Part shown: positions 37,089-46,461 of the stretch, piece by piece
Position numbering within the stretch: position 1 is the first letter of the stretch
How the letters are laid out: each line of letters begins with the position of its first letter
Source of the DNA: Gordonia iterans
Lineage (GTDB): Bacteria; Actinomycetota; Actinomycetes; Mycobacteriales; Mycobacteriaceae
Assembly: GCF_002993285.1 (NCBI RefSeq)
Contig: NZ_CP027433.1
Span: 2,728,001-2,792,000, forward strand
Direction of reading: 5' to 3'
Length of the DNA stretch: 64,000 nt
Program-made: the position numbers and the translations under genes
Notes under the pieces: generated by a model
Told to the model about the DNA's origin: nothing
The model's database searches: none
The model's input: the letters and a program-made list of their open reading frames with translations, nothing else

Positions 37089-37553
37089 CTATGCCAGGAG
37101 CCGGGCGAGGATCTGTTCGGCTCCCGAGAGTGGGTCGATCGGGGCGATCGGGGTGATCGCCCGGATCGGGGACGGCCGGTGGTGGACGATGATCGTCGGA
37201 TTCGATCGATCGTCGTCGAGGTCCAAGTCCGGGTCCTTCTCTTCGGGTGGCCCGAGATCCTCGGGTGGCCCGGTGTCGCCATATGGCCCGAGGTTTTCGG
37301 GTGTTCCGAGGTCGCCGGGTGGTGCGAGGTCGTCCGGCCCGGCTGCTGTGGCCCGGTGGCCGTGGCCGGAGTCGGGTGCCAGGCGTTCGGGGTGGAACAG
37401 AATGTTGCTCTGCCACCGCGCGCCACGCCCGGCGGGCCTCCAGCCGACGCGTCCGGCGTCGGGACCGAAGGCGAGGACCGTCGACTCCCAATGCCCAGGC
37501 GTCTTACCGTTCATCCGGTTGTGCCGGCCACACGCCCCACCCAAGCGGTCGAT

Positions 37554-37577
37554 ACCTGTCCTGAGCGGAGTCGAAGG
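37554..37577. repeat. 24-bp family-B repeat inserted in the HNH motif region
   Basis: On the minus strand CCTTCGACTCCGCTCAGG followed by ACAGGT interrupts the sequence between NGQTD and IDRLGG. It is a multiple of three and keeps the local frame. It shares TCCTGAGC and TCGAAGG with the block at 19283-19400. Confidence 0.75.
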
Positions 37578-37738
37578 GTCGGTCTGCCCGTTGTCGGTCA
37601 AGTCGGGCATGTGGTGGGCTTGGATGTGCGGATGAACGGGACGGTGCAGCCCGGCGCGGTGCAGCCCCGGTCGCGGGCGAACAACGCCAACCTTTGCGCC
37701 GCCGTCGCGAACCGGCTCGCCCGCCCCAGGTACAGCAC

Positions 37739-37791
37739 CCTTCGACCGCGTGTCGTCGCAAGCTCCGCCACGCATGCTCAGGACTACGCCT
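37739..37791. repeat. 53-bp family-B repeat inserted in the DUF222/HNH gene
   Basis: The plus-strand piece has CCTTCGACCGCG, CGTCGTCGC-type and CTCCGCCACG modules ending CTCAGGACTA, the same modules as the 48-bp unit beside dnaE1. Flanking coding sequence aligns to the family only if these 53 bp are removed. The length (3n+2) explains the frameshift. Confidence 0.8.
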
Positions 37792-39171
37792 GCCGGTGGC
37801 CTTGGAGAACACCGCCAGATACGGGATGGGGTCGGCGGCGAACTGCACCAGATCCGTGACCGGGATGCGGGTGCCGGTCGCGGTCCAGGCGATCCCGGCC
37901 TGCCGCGCCAGATCTTCATCGGTGACGGTGACCACGGTCTGCGAGGGGATCCGGGTGGGGGCGGGTTGCCCGGCCAGCGCCGACGCCCAGTCGCACAGGG
38001 CTTCGAGGGCGTCGTGCTGACGCTGCCCCAAAGTGCGGGTGTCCCGCTCGGCCGCGGCGGCGAGCAGGGCGGGGTCGAGGCCGGGCTGGTCGGCGGCCCC
38101 GCGCAGGGAGTCCGGGTCGCCGGGATTGTTCATCCCCGCCGCAGCCCACTGATGCAAGACCACCTCCAGCTTCGCCCGCAACACCGGAGTCAGCAGGGCC
38201 CGCACTTTGCTCATCAACTGCCGATTCTGCGGCTGCAGATTGAACGTACGCCGCCGGGCCCGGTCGTGGTCGTCGGCCAGGGTGCCGTCGGGGTCGAGCC
38301 ACGCCAGGATCCGGTTACCCACCACCGTCACCGCGGCAGGATCCAGCCGCCGCGCCGCATCAGCGAGCATGGCCTCGGCCTTCACCCCGTCATCGTGGGT
38401 GACCGCCGACGGCAGCTTGTCCATGATCTCCGCGACCGCGGCCGCGTGGGCGGCGCCGGCCTCCCCATCAGCCACCGCCGTCGCGGTGGCGGTCAGGTGC
38501 GGTTCGAGGCGTTCACCGGTCAACGTGCCCATGGCGGCGATGCCTTCGGCGGTGATCCGGCGGCGGCGGGCCTCCCCGGCGCCCAGTCGCACCCCGTAGG
38601 CGTACAGCTGATGGACCGAGATGTGTCCGGCGGTGCGGTACACGCCCCGATCGGAGACCTCCACGTACAGGGCGGCATCGAACACCTCGGCGCGGCGGCG
38701 GCACTGCTCACGCGCATCCAGCAGCCCCAACAGACCGTTCTCGGACTCGGCAGCCAACAACGCCGTCGCCTCCGTGGTGAGGCGCTTTTCGGCGGCGGTC
38801 TGGACCGCCAACAACTGTGTCGGCGAGAAACAGGCGACGGCTGCGTCGGGATCGAAACCAGCAGAATCGAAACCGGCAGAACCGGTGCCAGCCGGATCGG
38901 CACCGGCCGGAGCAGAACCCGAGCCATCGCGCGCACCCGCGGCCGCAGCGTCGTCGTTGCACGAAACACCGTTGACGCTCATGACGCTCACCTCCCCCGA
39001 AGTGCTGTTCCCGCTGGTAGAACCGGAACCTCCGGCTCTTCTCTACCTTCTGACGTCACTCTACGACAGGGGTACGACATTGGTGATGATCAAGACTCGG
39101 ACCTCGCCTTCGCGGCATGGGTTGCACGTCAGACTTCTGTCGGTAGCGGAGACTCAGACGCCGAAGGGGAT

Positions 39172-39187
39172 TCGAATGTTTGTTCTT
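39172..39187. promoter_or_regulatory. Degenerate LexA-like box
   Basis: TCGAATGTTTGTTCTT matches 9 of the 12 fixed positions of the actinobacterial SOS consensus TCGAAC-N4-GTTCGA, 190 bp upstream of the HNH pseudogene. Such boxes are seen near some DUF222/HNH genes. It could be chance. Confidence 0.25.
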
Positions 39188-39284
39188 GTCAGAGGTGAGT
39201 TATATCTTTGATTCCACGGAGGAGATCCCGGTGGCCGCACCGGAGAACACCTTCCGTTCCGTGCCGGAGCGCTTTCCGACGCGG

Positions 39285-39306
39285 TGTGTTGTTTGAGAAC
39301 TCCATA
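39285..39306 (+). other. rRNA-operon leader-like segment
   Basis: TGTGTTGTTTGAGAACTCC matches the TTGTTTGAGAACTC element typical of actinobacterial pre-16S leaders and 16S-23S spacers. Upstream GTGCCGGAGCGCTTTCCGAC also looks leader-like. No rRNA gene follows, so this is a fragment or a recruited leader. Confidence 0.45.
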
Positions 39307-39554
39307 CTCCTGCGACACCGGCGGATGGCCGCATCGGATCTCGCCCGAACGACAGGCCGGGCGGGCTCGGCTCGCGCGACGTCTCCCCCTGCGTCGCGCG
39401 GGTCGGCCCGGTGTGGTCATCCCCCGCCCGGCCGCGCGCTCGCCTCGTCGTCTGCGGACACCGGCGACTCAGGGTGCATCTCAGGGTTTGTTCAGCCGCG
39501 ATTCGGGGGCCTTCCCGGATGTGTGCGCAGCGCATCCGGGAGAGCGTGAGAACC

Positions 39555-40493
39555 ATGATCGAAGCACGAGAACTCACCAAGACCTTCGGCGACTTCACGG
39601 CCGTCGACCATGTCGACTTCACCGTCCGGTCCGGCGTCGTGACGGGTTTCCTCGGCCCCAACGGCGCGGGGAAGTCGACCACCATGCGGATGATCCTCGG
39701 TCTGGACCGGCCGACGTCCGGTTCAGCGGTGATCGACGGCCGCCGCTACCTCGGCTCACCGGCGCCGCTCAGGGAGGTCGGAGCGCTCCTGGAAGCCCAT
39801 GCCGTCCACCCCGGCCGCTCGGCGCGCGATCATCTGCGCTGGCTCGCCGCAAGCAACGGGCTGCCTTCCTCCCGGGTGAACGCGGTCTTGGGGCAGGTCG
39901 GACTCGACGACGTCGCGGGCCAGCGCGTCGGGCGATTCTCACTCGGTATGCGCCAGCGTCTCGGGATCGCCTCCGCCCTTCTCGGCGACCCGGCGGTAGT
40001 CGTGCTCGACGAACCCGTGAACGGGCTCGATCCCGAGGGCATCCGGTGGATCCGTGGACTCGCGCGCGATCTGGCAGGCGAGGGCCGCACGGTGATGATC
40101 TCCAGTCACCTCATGTCGGAGATGGCGCTGACCGCCGACCATCTTCTGGTGATCGGGCGCGGTTCGATCCTCGCCGACTGCACGATGGCCGAGTTCATCG
40201 ACCGGCACGCCGCGTCCTACGTCCGGGTCCGCACCCCGCAGGACCGGGACGTCCGGAGGGTGCTCAGCGAGGCCGGGCTCACGGTGCACGACGACGGCGG
40301 AGAACTGCGCGTGCACGACGCCGACGCCGCCCGGGTCGGTGAGCTCGTCGGTTCCGCGGGCCTGATCCTGCACGAACTCACCCTGATCCAGTCCTCACTG
40401 GAAGACGCCTTCATGTCGCTCACCGCTGACAGCGTCGACTACCACGCCACCGCGGCCGCCGGTGCCGCAGCCACCGAAGGAGCAGCAGCATGA
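39555..40493 (+). CDS. ABC transporter ATP-binding protein
   Basis: 312 aa from the ATG at 39555 (MIEARELTKTFGDF). It has Walker A GPNGAGKST, a Q-loop-region glutamate-rich segment, signature FSLGMRQRLGIASALL, Walker B VVVLDEPVNGLDPEGI and the switch His in ISSHLMSEM. This is the DrrA/CcmA type used for drug or lipid export. An open frame extends upstream but lacks a start with a ribosome site. It overlaps the permease gene by four bases (ATGA). The substrate is unknown; a role in drug or peptide resistance is only a guess from family. Confidence 0.9.
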   Translation: MIEARELTKTFGDFTAVDHVDFTVRSGVVTGFLGPNGAGKSTTMRMILGLDRPTSGSAVIDGRRYLGSPAPLREVGALLEAHAVHPGRSARDHLRWLAASNGLPSSRVNAVLGQVGLDDVAGQRVGRFSLGMRQRLGIASALLGDPAVVVLDEPVNGLDPEGIRWIRGLARDLAGEGRTVMISSHLMSEMALTADHLLVIGRGSILADCTMAEFIDRHAASYVRVRTPQDRDVRRVLSEAGLTVHDDGGELRVHDADAARVGELVGSAGLILHELTLIQSSLEDAFMSLTADSVDYHATAAAGAAATEGAAA

Positions 40494-41314
40494 CCGCGAC
40501 CCTGTCCGCCGCGGCGATCGAGCGCACCGCGCCGACCGTCGCCCCCACCGCCCGGTTCGCTGACACCCTGCGTGCCGAATGGATCAAGTTCTGGACCGTC
40601 CGCGGGACGCGCTGGTCGCTCATCGTGATGATCCTGCTGGGCGTCGGCCTCACGACGGCGGTCTGCTGGGCCAGCGCGGACTGGCTGGCCAGCGGCGAGG
40701 CCGACGAGGTGCCGGGCTCCTTCGTGACGTGGGGAACCATGGTCGCGCAGATCCCGGCGATCGTGCTCGGCGCCCTGGTGATCACGTCCGAATACGGGAC
40801 CGGCATGATCCGGGCGACCTTCGCCGCCACACCTCGGCGCGGGCGGGTCATCGCCGCCAAAGCCGCCGTGCTCACCGGAGTCCTGCTGATCGGCGGTCTC
40901 GTCACGGCATTCGGCGGGTACTTCGCAGGCAACTGGTTCCTCACCGAGGCTGGCAGCGGCGTCCCCTGGGGCTCCGAGGGCCTCCTCCGCGCGCTCATCG
41001 GCAACGGTGTGGTGCTCGCACTGCTCGGACTGCTGACCTTCGCCGTCGGCCTGCTGGTGCGGCACACGGCCGCGGCGATCTCGATCGTGCTCGGCATCGT
41101 CGCGGTACTCGCGAGCCTCGCGTGGGCGCTGCCCGGCGACTGGGGCACGTGGGTGGCCAAGGTGCTGCCCGGCAACTCCACCCAGGCGATCACCAGCGTG
41201 GTGCCGTTCAACCCGGACGTTCTCGGTCCGTGGACCGGACTCGGCGTGCTCGCCAGCCAGGTGGTGGTGATGCTGGCCCTCGGCGTCTACGCGGTCCAGC
41301 GCCGCGACGCCTGA
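40490..41314 (+). CDS. ABC-2 type permease
   Basis: 274 aa, partner of the preceding ATPase. After a 20-residue N-terminus, TLRAEWIKFWTVRGTRWSL is the typical ABC-2 entry (RAEWIKF), followed by about six membrane helices, including PAIVLGALVITSEYGTGMIRATF. The C-terminus ends in YAVQRRDA. It is coupled to the ATPase by ATGA overlap, and a strong hairpin terminator follows at 41345. Confidence 0.88.
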   Translation: MTATLSAAAIERTAPTVAPTARFADTLRAEWIKFWTVRGTRWSLIVMILLGVGLTTAVCWASADWLASGEADEVPGSFVTWGTMVAQIPAIVLGALVITSEYGTGMIRATFAATPRRGRVIAAKAAVLTGVLLIGGLVTAFGGYFAGNWFLTEAGSGVPWGSEGLLRALIGNGVVLALLGLLTFAVGLLVRHTAAAISIVLGIVAVLASLAWALPGDWGTWVAKVLPGNSTQAITSVVPFNPDVLGPWTGLGVLASQVVVMLALGVYAVQRRDA

Positions 41315-41344
41315 GCCGTACACACCGCCGTTCGCACGGAATCC

Positions 41345-41376
41345 TTCGCCGGCGCCCCACTCGGGGCGACGGCGAA
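41345..41376. terminator. Hairpin terminator between convergent ABC permease and membrane-protein genes
   Basis: TTCGCCGGCGCCCC and GGGGCGACGGCGAA pair over a 4-nt ACTC loop (one mismatch). It lies in the 97-bp convergent gap and probably works in both directions. Confidence 0.7.
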
Positions 41377-41411
41377 GCTCCGGACGGATCAGGAGCTCCG
41401 AGCGCACCAGG

Positions 41412-41972
41412 TCAGGCGTCGAGTCGGTGCTCATTCGTCGGCGGCGGCGACGGTTCCCGGTCTCCGTCATTGTCCCAATTCCGGCAGTAGGGGCACCAGG
41501 GTCGGTAGCGACGGTGCACCCAAGTGAGACCCATTACGCTGAAGACCAGCACCTGGCTAGGAATCCGCCACCTGTCAGCACCGTCGAGAACCACGCGCAG
41601 GAGCGTCGGTGTCATCATGCCGGCTAAGAACAACGCAAGGCCGAAAGGAGTGGCGACGCTGTGGAACACCCTCAGCAGCCCGCGACGACGTTCCGCTTCC
41701 CCGGAGCCGTCGAGCGGCGCGGTCGCGAAGCACCGCAAGCACAGGCCCGACCGACGATGCCGGGTGTCGACGAACTGCAACACCACCAAGACGAATAGCG
41801 CCGCAGTCGCCGCACCCGTCAGAACGGAAAACAACCACGACGCGGCCGTCACCGCGACGGTGAAAGCCAGCACCGCCGGCAGCCGTGCATCACGTAGTCG
41901 GGGAGGCGACCCGACGGCTCGGCTCCGTCGCTCGCATGCGAGTCGTTCACAGTCATACGTGCAGGGTTTCAT
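41412..41972 (-). CDS. Membrane protein with two CxxC pairs
   Basis: 186 aa from an ATG at 41972. Three or four hydrophobic segments are visible (LPAVLAFTVAVTAASWLFSVL, ATAALFVLVVLQF, ATPFGLALFLAGM and IPSQVLVFSVMGLTW). Two CxxC pairs, GLCLRC between helices and PWCPYC near the C-terminus, could form a zinc- or redox-type site. Four more Cys lie near the N-terminus or alone. I do not recognise a named family. The start is uncertain because the region before it overlaps the shifted frame of the PAP2 gene. Confidence 0.6.
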   Translation of the reverse strand: MKPCTYDCERLACERRSRAVGSPPRLRDARLPAVLAFTVAVTAASWLFSVLTGAATAALFVLVVLQFVDTRHRRSGLCLRCFATAPLDGSGEAERRRGLLRVFHSVATPFGLALFLAGMMTPTLLRVVLDGADRWRIPSQVLVFSVMGLTWVHRRYRPWCPYCRNWDNDGDREPSPPPTNEHRLDA

Positions 41973-42936
41973 CCACCACCGACAAAAGAAGCTCCGGCTC
42001 GCGTCCGGGCGCGGTGTGTGCACCGCGGCGCCCGGTCAGCCGCGGGCCGGACTCCCCGCCGATTCGAGACGGTGCCACGACGCCCATGCCACCAGGATCG
42101 TGAGCACGGACCCGACCGAGGCGAGAGACTGCGCGGCGAGGTAGATGTTGTAGTCGGCGACCGACGATCCCGGCGAGACCGACGTAGACGCCGAGCACCC
42201 CGACACCGAGCACGTAGAGCACCGCGAGCACCACCAGGAGCGTGCGGACGGGCGCGCTCCGGTCGGCGGCGACCTCGCGCACCAGTCCCCGCCGCGCCAG
42301 GTACAGCGCACCGAGAGAGGCGGCCAGCAACGCGACGGCGTCGGCGCCCAGGGTGTCCGAGAGCCGATGCCACCGGGCGATCACCGTGTAGGCGCCGACG
42401 CCGACCGTCCAGGCTGTGACGACCAGCATCGCCACGGTCCGCCACCGCCACGGCACGACGATCAGCGTCGCGCACGCGACGGCCGTCGCGACGGTGGTGT
42501 GCCCGCTCGGAAAGCTGTTGTGCAGCCACTGCTGCGGTGAATCGACCAGATGCGGACGGGTCAGCACGTAGTTCTTGAGCCCCTCGGTGAGCAGGGCTGC
42601 GCCGCCGACCACTCCCACCGCGACCGCGGCCAGCCTCATCCCGCCGCGCACCCAGCCGATCACCGCCAGCACCGCGACCGCCACCGCCAGGCTGGTGACC
42701 GTGAGAGAGGCCAGAGCCGTGTCGGCGGTGCTCAGCTCGTCCGCGTTCACCTGGTACGACCCGCGCAGGGCCGCGTTCTCCACCCGCTGCCCCGTGTAGG
42801 TCCGCACCGCCGCCCAGTAGACGGCGATCAGCACCACCAGCGCCCCGCACGCCACCAGGCCCCAACGCGTCGCCGCGCCGGGTGCCGCCCGGCCGGTCCA
42901 TGAGCTCTCGCTCCGGTGATGCTGCGGCGCGGTCAC
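41953..42936 (-). CDS. PAP2-family membrane phosphatase, probable C-terminal frameshift
   Basis: 327 aa as read. Helices and the phosphatase motifs KNYVLTRP, SFPSGH and ARWHRLSD (catalytic His) are present, so a lipid or undecaprenyl-pyrophosphate phosphatase is likely. The motif-3 Ser-Arg is replaced by Tyr-Thr. From about residue 250 the reading becomes Arg-rich with poor codon use. Another frame there gives a membrane helix (DYNIYLAAQSLASVGSVL) and stops at 42036. A one-base insertion or two-base loss near 42165-42190 would explain both. Without it, the gene would not overlap its downstream neighbour. It abuts the ileS stop, so it is co-transcribed with ileS. Confidence 0.8.
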   Translation of the reverse strand: MTAPQHHRSESSWTGRAAPGAATRWGLVACGALVVLIAVYWAAVRTYTGQRVENAALRGSYQVNADELSTADTALASLTVTSLAVAVAVLAVIGWVRGGMRLAAVAVGVVGGAALLTEGLKNYVLTRPHLVDSPQQWLHNSFPSGHTTVATAVACATLIVVPWRWRTVAMLVVTAWTVGVGAYTVIARWHRLSDTLGADAVALLAASLGALYLARRGLVREVAADRSAPVRTLLVVLAVLYVLGVGVLGVYVGLAGIVGRRLQHLPRRAVSRLGRVRAHDPGGMGVVAPSRIGGESGPRLTGRRGAHTAPGREPELLLSVVDETLHV

Positions 42937-45900
42937 TCAGGCCTTCGCGATGTCGACCGTCACGCCGTCGCCCAGTTCGACGGCGCCCGCCGGACCGGTC
43001 GCGACACTGAAATCGGTGGCCAGGATCTCCTGGGCGATCAGTCCGGCATGGGTCTGCGCGATGCCGGTGTTCTCGGCAGGCACCACGAGGCGCACGACGA
43101 TCCGATCGGAGATGTCGAGCCCGAGGTTGCGGCGCGCGTCCTGCAGTTCGCGGATCCGGTCCTTGGCCCAGCCCTCGGCCTCGAGCTCGGGGGTGACGGT
43201 CGTGTCCAGCACCACCAGGCCCCCGCCGCTGGGCAGCTCGCCCGTCGAGTCCGGCTCCACCGCGACCAGCTTCCGGGTGAACTCGTCGCCGCGCAGTTCG
43301 ATGCCGTCGACGATCACCACCGGCTCGCCGGTCGCGGCGTCGACGCCCAGCTCCCAGGCGCCGGCCTTGACCGCCTTGATCGCCCGCTGGACGTCCTTGC
43401 CGATCCGCGGGCCGGCCGCCCGGGCGTTCACCGCCACCTCCACTCGGCCGTACGCGTCGACGTCGGTGCTGAGCTCGACGCCCTTGACGTTCATCTCGTC
43501 AGCGATCAGCCCGGTGAACGGCGTGAGCGCATCGGCGGCGGGCGAGGCCACGGTCAGTTTCCGCAGCGGCAGCCGCACCCGCAGCTTGTTCGCCTTGCGC
43601 ACACTCGACGCCACCGAACAGACCGACTGCACCGCGTCCATCGCCGCGACCAGATCCGGATCCGCGGGCAGTTCGTCCGCGGCGGGCCAGTCGGTCAGGT
43701 GCACCGACCGCTCCCCGGTCAGTCCGCGCCACATCGCCTCGGTGGCCAGCGGAAGCAGCGGCGCCGCCAGTCGGCCGGCCACTTCGAGCACCGTGAACAA
43801 CGTGTCGAAGGCCTCCGGCTCGGCGTCCTGGCCCGCCCAGAAGCGCGCGCGGGACCGTCGCACGTACCAATTGGTCAGCGAATCGCAGAACAAGCGGAAG
43901 CTCTCGCACGCGCCGGCGATGTCGTAGACGTCGAGCGCCTCGGTGATCTCGTCCCGGGTCACCGCGAGCTTGGCCAGGATGTACCGATCGAGCACGTTCT
44001 CCGAATCGGTGTGCCAGGTCGCCGGACGCTCGGCGTACAGCTGCAAGAAGCTGTAGGCGTTCCACATCGGAAGCAGCGCCTGACGCACTCCCTCGCGGAT
44101 GCCGCGCTCGGTGACCACCAGATTGCCGCCGCGGAGGATCGGACTGGCCATCAGGAACCAGCGCATCGCATCCGACCCGTCGCGGTCGAACACCTCGTTG
44201 ACGTCGGGGTAGTTTCGCTTGGACTTGCTCATCTTCTGGCCGTCGTCGCCGAGCACGATGCCGTGCGCCGCCACCGTCTTGAACGCAGGACGGTCGAACA
44301 GCGCCGTCGCCAGCACATGCAGGTTGTAGAACCACCCGCGGGTCTGCCCGTTGTACTCGACGATGAAGTCGCCCGGATTGTGCGCCGCCTCCCCGTTCCC
44401 GCCGTCGAACCAGTCGGTGTTCTCGAACGGATAGTGCACCTGCGCGTACGGCATGGACCCGGACTCGAACCAGCAGTCCAGCACCTCCGGGACCCGGCGC
44501 ATCGTCGACCGGCCGGATGGATCGTCCGGGTTCGGGCGGGTCAGCTCGTCGATGTTCGGACGATGCAGATCAGTCGGGCGCACACCGAAGTCGGCCTCCA
44601 GCTCGTCGAGGCTTCCGTAGACGTCGATCCTCGGATGGGCCGGATCGTCGGAGATCCACACCGGGATGGGCGCACCCCAGTACCGGTTGCGGCTGATGTT
44701 CCAGTCTTTGGCGCCCTCGAGCCATTTGCCGAACTGCCCGTCCCGGATGTGGGACGGCGACCAGGTGATCTCCTGGTTCAACTCCAGCATGCGGTCCTTG
44801 ATCTTGGTGACCGCCACGAACCAGGACGGCACTGCCATGTAGATCAGCGGCTGGCCGGACCGCCACGAGTGCGGATAGGAGTGCTCGATGGTCTCGTGCC
44901 GCAGCACGCGCCCGGCCGCCTTGAGGTCCCTGATGATGTTCGGATTCGCATCGAAGACCATCTGTCCTTCGTAGTCGGGCACCATCTCGGTGAACCTGCC
45001 GCCCGGATCCAGCGGCTGGACCACCTCGATGCCCTGAGCGGTCGCGACTTCCATGTCCTCCTCACCGAAGGCCGGCGCCAGATGCACCACCCCGGTGCCG
45101 CTGTCGGTGGTGACGTAGTCGGCGGTCAGGATGCGGTGCGCGTTCGGGTGACCGCGGAAGTAGGCGAACGGCGGGCTGTACTCCAGTCCCGCGAGTTCGC
45201 TGCCACGGTAGGTGCCGACGGTCTCGGTCTCTCCCAGCTCGCGCACATAGGCACCCACCAGTGCCGCGGCGAGCAGGTACTCGGCGCCGTCGGCGGTGCG
45301 CACGTGTGAGTACTCGGTGTCCGGGTGGACGGCGATCGCCAGGTTCGACGGCAGCGTCCACGGGGTCGTCGTCCAGATCAGGGCGTTGACGCCGTCCAGC
45401 GGCGAGTCCGGCACGCTCAACGGCATGGTGACGGTCAGCGCCGGGTCCTGCCGCATCCGATAGGCGTCGTCGAGCTTGGCCTCCTGGTTGCTCAACGGCG
45501 TCTGCTCGTACCAGGAGTACGGCAGCACGCGGTACCCCTGGTACACCAGGCCCTTCTCGTACAGCCGCTTGAAGGCCCACATCACCGACTCCATGAAGTC
45601 CAGATCGAGGGTCTTGTAGTCGTTGTCGAAATCGACCCAGCGCGCCTGCCGGGTGACGTAGTTGCGCCACTCGCCCGTGTACCGCAGCACCGAGTCCCGG
45701 CAGTATTCGTTGAACTTGTCGACGCCCATCACCTCGATCTCCGACTTGTCGGTGATCCCCAGCTGGCGCTCGGCCTCCAGTTCAGCGGGCAGCCCGTGCG
45801 TGTCCCAGCCGAAGCGACGGTCGACCTTCTTCCCGCGCATGGTCTGGTAGCGCGGAACGATGTCCTTGACGTATCCGGTGAGCAGATGACCGTAGTGCGG

Positions 45901-46179
45901 CAGACCGTTGGCGAAGGGCGGGCCGTCGTAGAAGACGAACTCTTCGGCGTCGGCCCGCTGGGCGAGGGAGGCCGCGAAGGTCTCGTCCTCGGCCCAGTAC
46001 GCGAGCACCTTCTCCTCGAGGGCCGGGAACGACGGTGCGCCGCGTCCGGCGCCGTCGGCCAGATCGACGATCGGGTACACCCGGCCGGTCGCCCCGGAAT
46101 CGGATCCGGACCCGGGCTCACCGGGGTGCGACGCGACCGCGTCGGTTACTGCGGAATCGGGGGCGTGGGCCTCGGTCAT
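42937..46179 (-). CDS. ileS: Isoleucyl-tRNA synthetase IleS
   Basis: 1080-aa class I synthetase charging tRNA-Ile. HIGH-type motif [12 protein letters not shown] (about residues 84-95), the editing domain (GWDTHGLP earlier, then [10 protein letters not shown] and [15 protein letters not shown]), [11 protein letters not shown] (KMSKS motif) and a long anticodon-binding C-terminus with [12 protein letters not shown]. The wording of these motifs fits the eukaryote-like IleS class found in mycobacteria, often mupirocin-tolerant. The ATG at 46179 follows GAGGAG with an 11-nt spacer. A T-box riboswitch precedes it. Confidence 0.95.
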   Translation of the reverse strand: MTEAHAPDSAVTDAVASHPGEPGSGSDSGATGRVYPIVDLADGAGRGAPSFPALEEKVLAYWAEDETFAASLAQRADAEEFVFYDGPPFANGLPHYGHLLTGYVKDIVPRYQTMRGKKVDRRFGWDTHGLPAELEAERQLGITDKSEIEVMGVDKFNEYCRDSVLRYTGEWRNYVTRQARWVDFDNDYKTLDLDFMESVMWAFKRLYEKGLVYQGYRVLPYSWYEQTPLSNQEAKLDDAYRMRQDPALTVTMPLSVPDSPLDGVNALIWTTTPWTLPSNLAIAVHPDTEYSHVRTADGAEYLLAAALVGAYVRELGETETVGTYRGSELAGLEYSPPFAYFRGHPNAHRILTADYVTTDSGTGVVHLAPAFGEEDMEVATAQGIEVVQPLDPGGRFTEMVPDYEGQMVFDANPNIIRDLKAAGRVLRHETIEHSYPHSWRSGQPLIYMAVPSWFVAVTKIKDRMLELNQEITWSPSHIRDGQFGKWLEGAKDWNISRNRYWGAPIPVWISDDPAHPRIDVYGSLDELEADFGVRPTDLHRPNIDELTRPNPDDPSGRSTMRRVPEVLDCWFESGSMPYAQVHYPFENTDWFDGGNGEAAHNPGDFIVEYNGQTRGWFYNLHVLATALFDRPAFKTVAAHGIVLGDDGQKMSKSKRNYPDVNEVFDRDGSDAMRWFLMASPILRGGNLVVTERGIREGVRQALLPMWNAYSFLQLYAERPATWHTDSENVLDRYILAKLAVTRDEITEALDVYDIAGACESFRLFCDSLTNWYVRRSRARFWAGQDAEPEAFDTLFTVLEVAGRLAAPLLPLATEAMWRGLTGERSVHLTDWPAADELPADPDLVAAMDAVQSVCSVASSVRKANKLRVRLPLRKLTVASPAADALTPFTGLIADEMNVKGVELSTDVDAYGRVEVAVNARAAGPRIGKDVQRAIKAVKAGAWELGVDAATGEPVVIVDGIELRGDEFTRKLVAVEPDSTGELPSGGGLVVLDTTVTPELEAEGWAKDRIRELQDARRNLGLDISDRIVVRLVVPAENTGIAQTHAGLIAQEILATDFSVATGPAGAVELGDGVTVDIAKA

Positions 46180-46190
46180 CGGCGTGGGCT

Positions 46191-46441
46191 CTCCTCGTGC
46201 CTGCGGTGCCGGCCGTCGGCCGACTCACCTCTCGGGCACGGGGACGCGATGCCGGTCTCGGCGGACGCGCGGTACCACCCCGCTTGCATCGCCGACGGGC
46301 GATGCCGCTCACGGAGCCGATCCCGAAGTACCGGGATCGCTCACACGGCTGTGTCGGGCCGTACCCGCCTGGTTCTACTGAGGCCGCCGCGCGCGGCGGT
46401 CGGACCGGTTCTTCCAGGAGCTCCCCGGTGATAGCCGGATC
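46191..46441 (-). promoter_or_regulatory. T-box riboswitch of ileS (translational class)
   Basis: On the minus strand the leader contains the T-box core GCGGGGTGGTACCGCG (46267-46282), which pairs with the uncharged tRNA acceptor end. An ultra-short Stem I about 150 nt upstream carries the specifier ATC (Ile) in GGCTATCACCGGGGAGC (specifier 46430-46432), followed by GGAAGAACCGG. A Stem II/IIA/B segment (AGTAGAACCAGGCGGGTACG) lies between. The Shine-Dalgarno GAGGAG (46191-46196) can be hidden by GTGCC/GGCAC pairing, as in actinobacterial ileS T-boxes that control translation. This matches the known class from memory. Confidence 0.88.
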
Positions 46442-46461
46442 GACGCTGTCGGGAGAGAAGT

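Larger units (their letters stand above)
37089..38982 (-). pseudogene. DUF222/HNH endonuclease gene, disrupted by repeat insertions
   Basis: The ATG at 38982 follows GGGAGGTGAG. The DUF222 N-terminal domain reads normally for about 390 codons (LLGLLDAREQCRRRAEVFDAALYVE ... PIPYLAVFSKATG). At 37739-37791 a 53-bp family-B repeat is inserted and shifts the frame; the expected continuation VLYLGRASRFATAAQRLALF then appears in another frame. Near 37623-37627 two extra bases shift it again, just before the HNH motif (QAHHMPDLTDNGQT). At 37554-37577 a 24-bp repeat adds eight residues in frame. HNRMNGKTPGHWES and a Pro/Asp-rich tail end at 37089. Such genes are common multicopy elements in Gordonia-type genomes. 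The catalytic domain is not joined to DUF222 here. Confidence 0.85.
38983..39554. other. 572-bp non-coding region between the HNH pseudogene and the ABC operon
   Basis: No gene is supported here. It holds the divergent control region: a degenerate SOS-box-like site (39172-39187), an rRNA-leader-like block (39285-39306) and GC-rich sequence before the ABC start. The remainder shows no recognisable feature. Confidence 0.55.

Noticed and set aside
36622..37491. Minus-strand open frames across the gap between jetA and the HNH pseudogene
   Set aside because: They are Pro/Arg/Thr-rich, overlap the HNH tail out of frame and jetA 5' end, and lack a start with a ribosome site or a known motif.
39555..41314. 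The ABC genes as part of the Wadjet defence system
   Set aside because: They are on the opposite strand, separated by a pseudogene and their own control region, and belong to the drug-export type ABC family.
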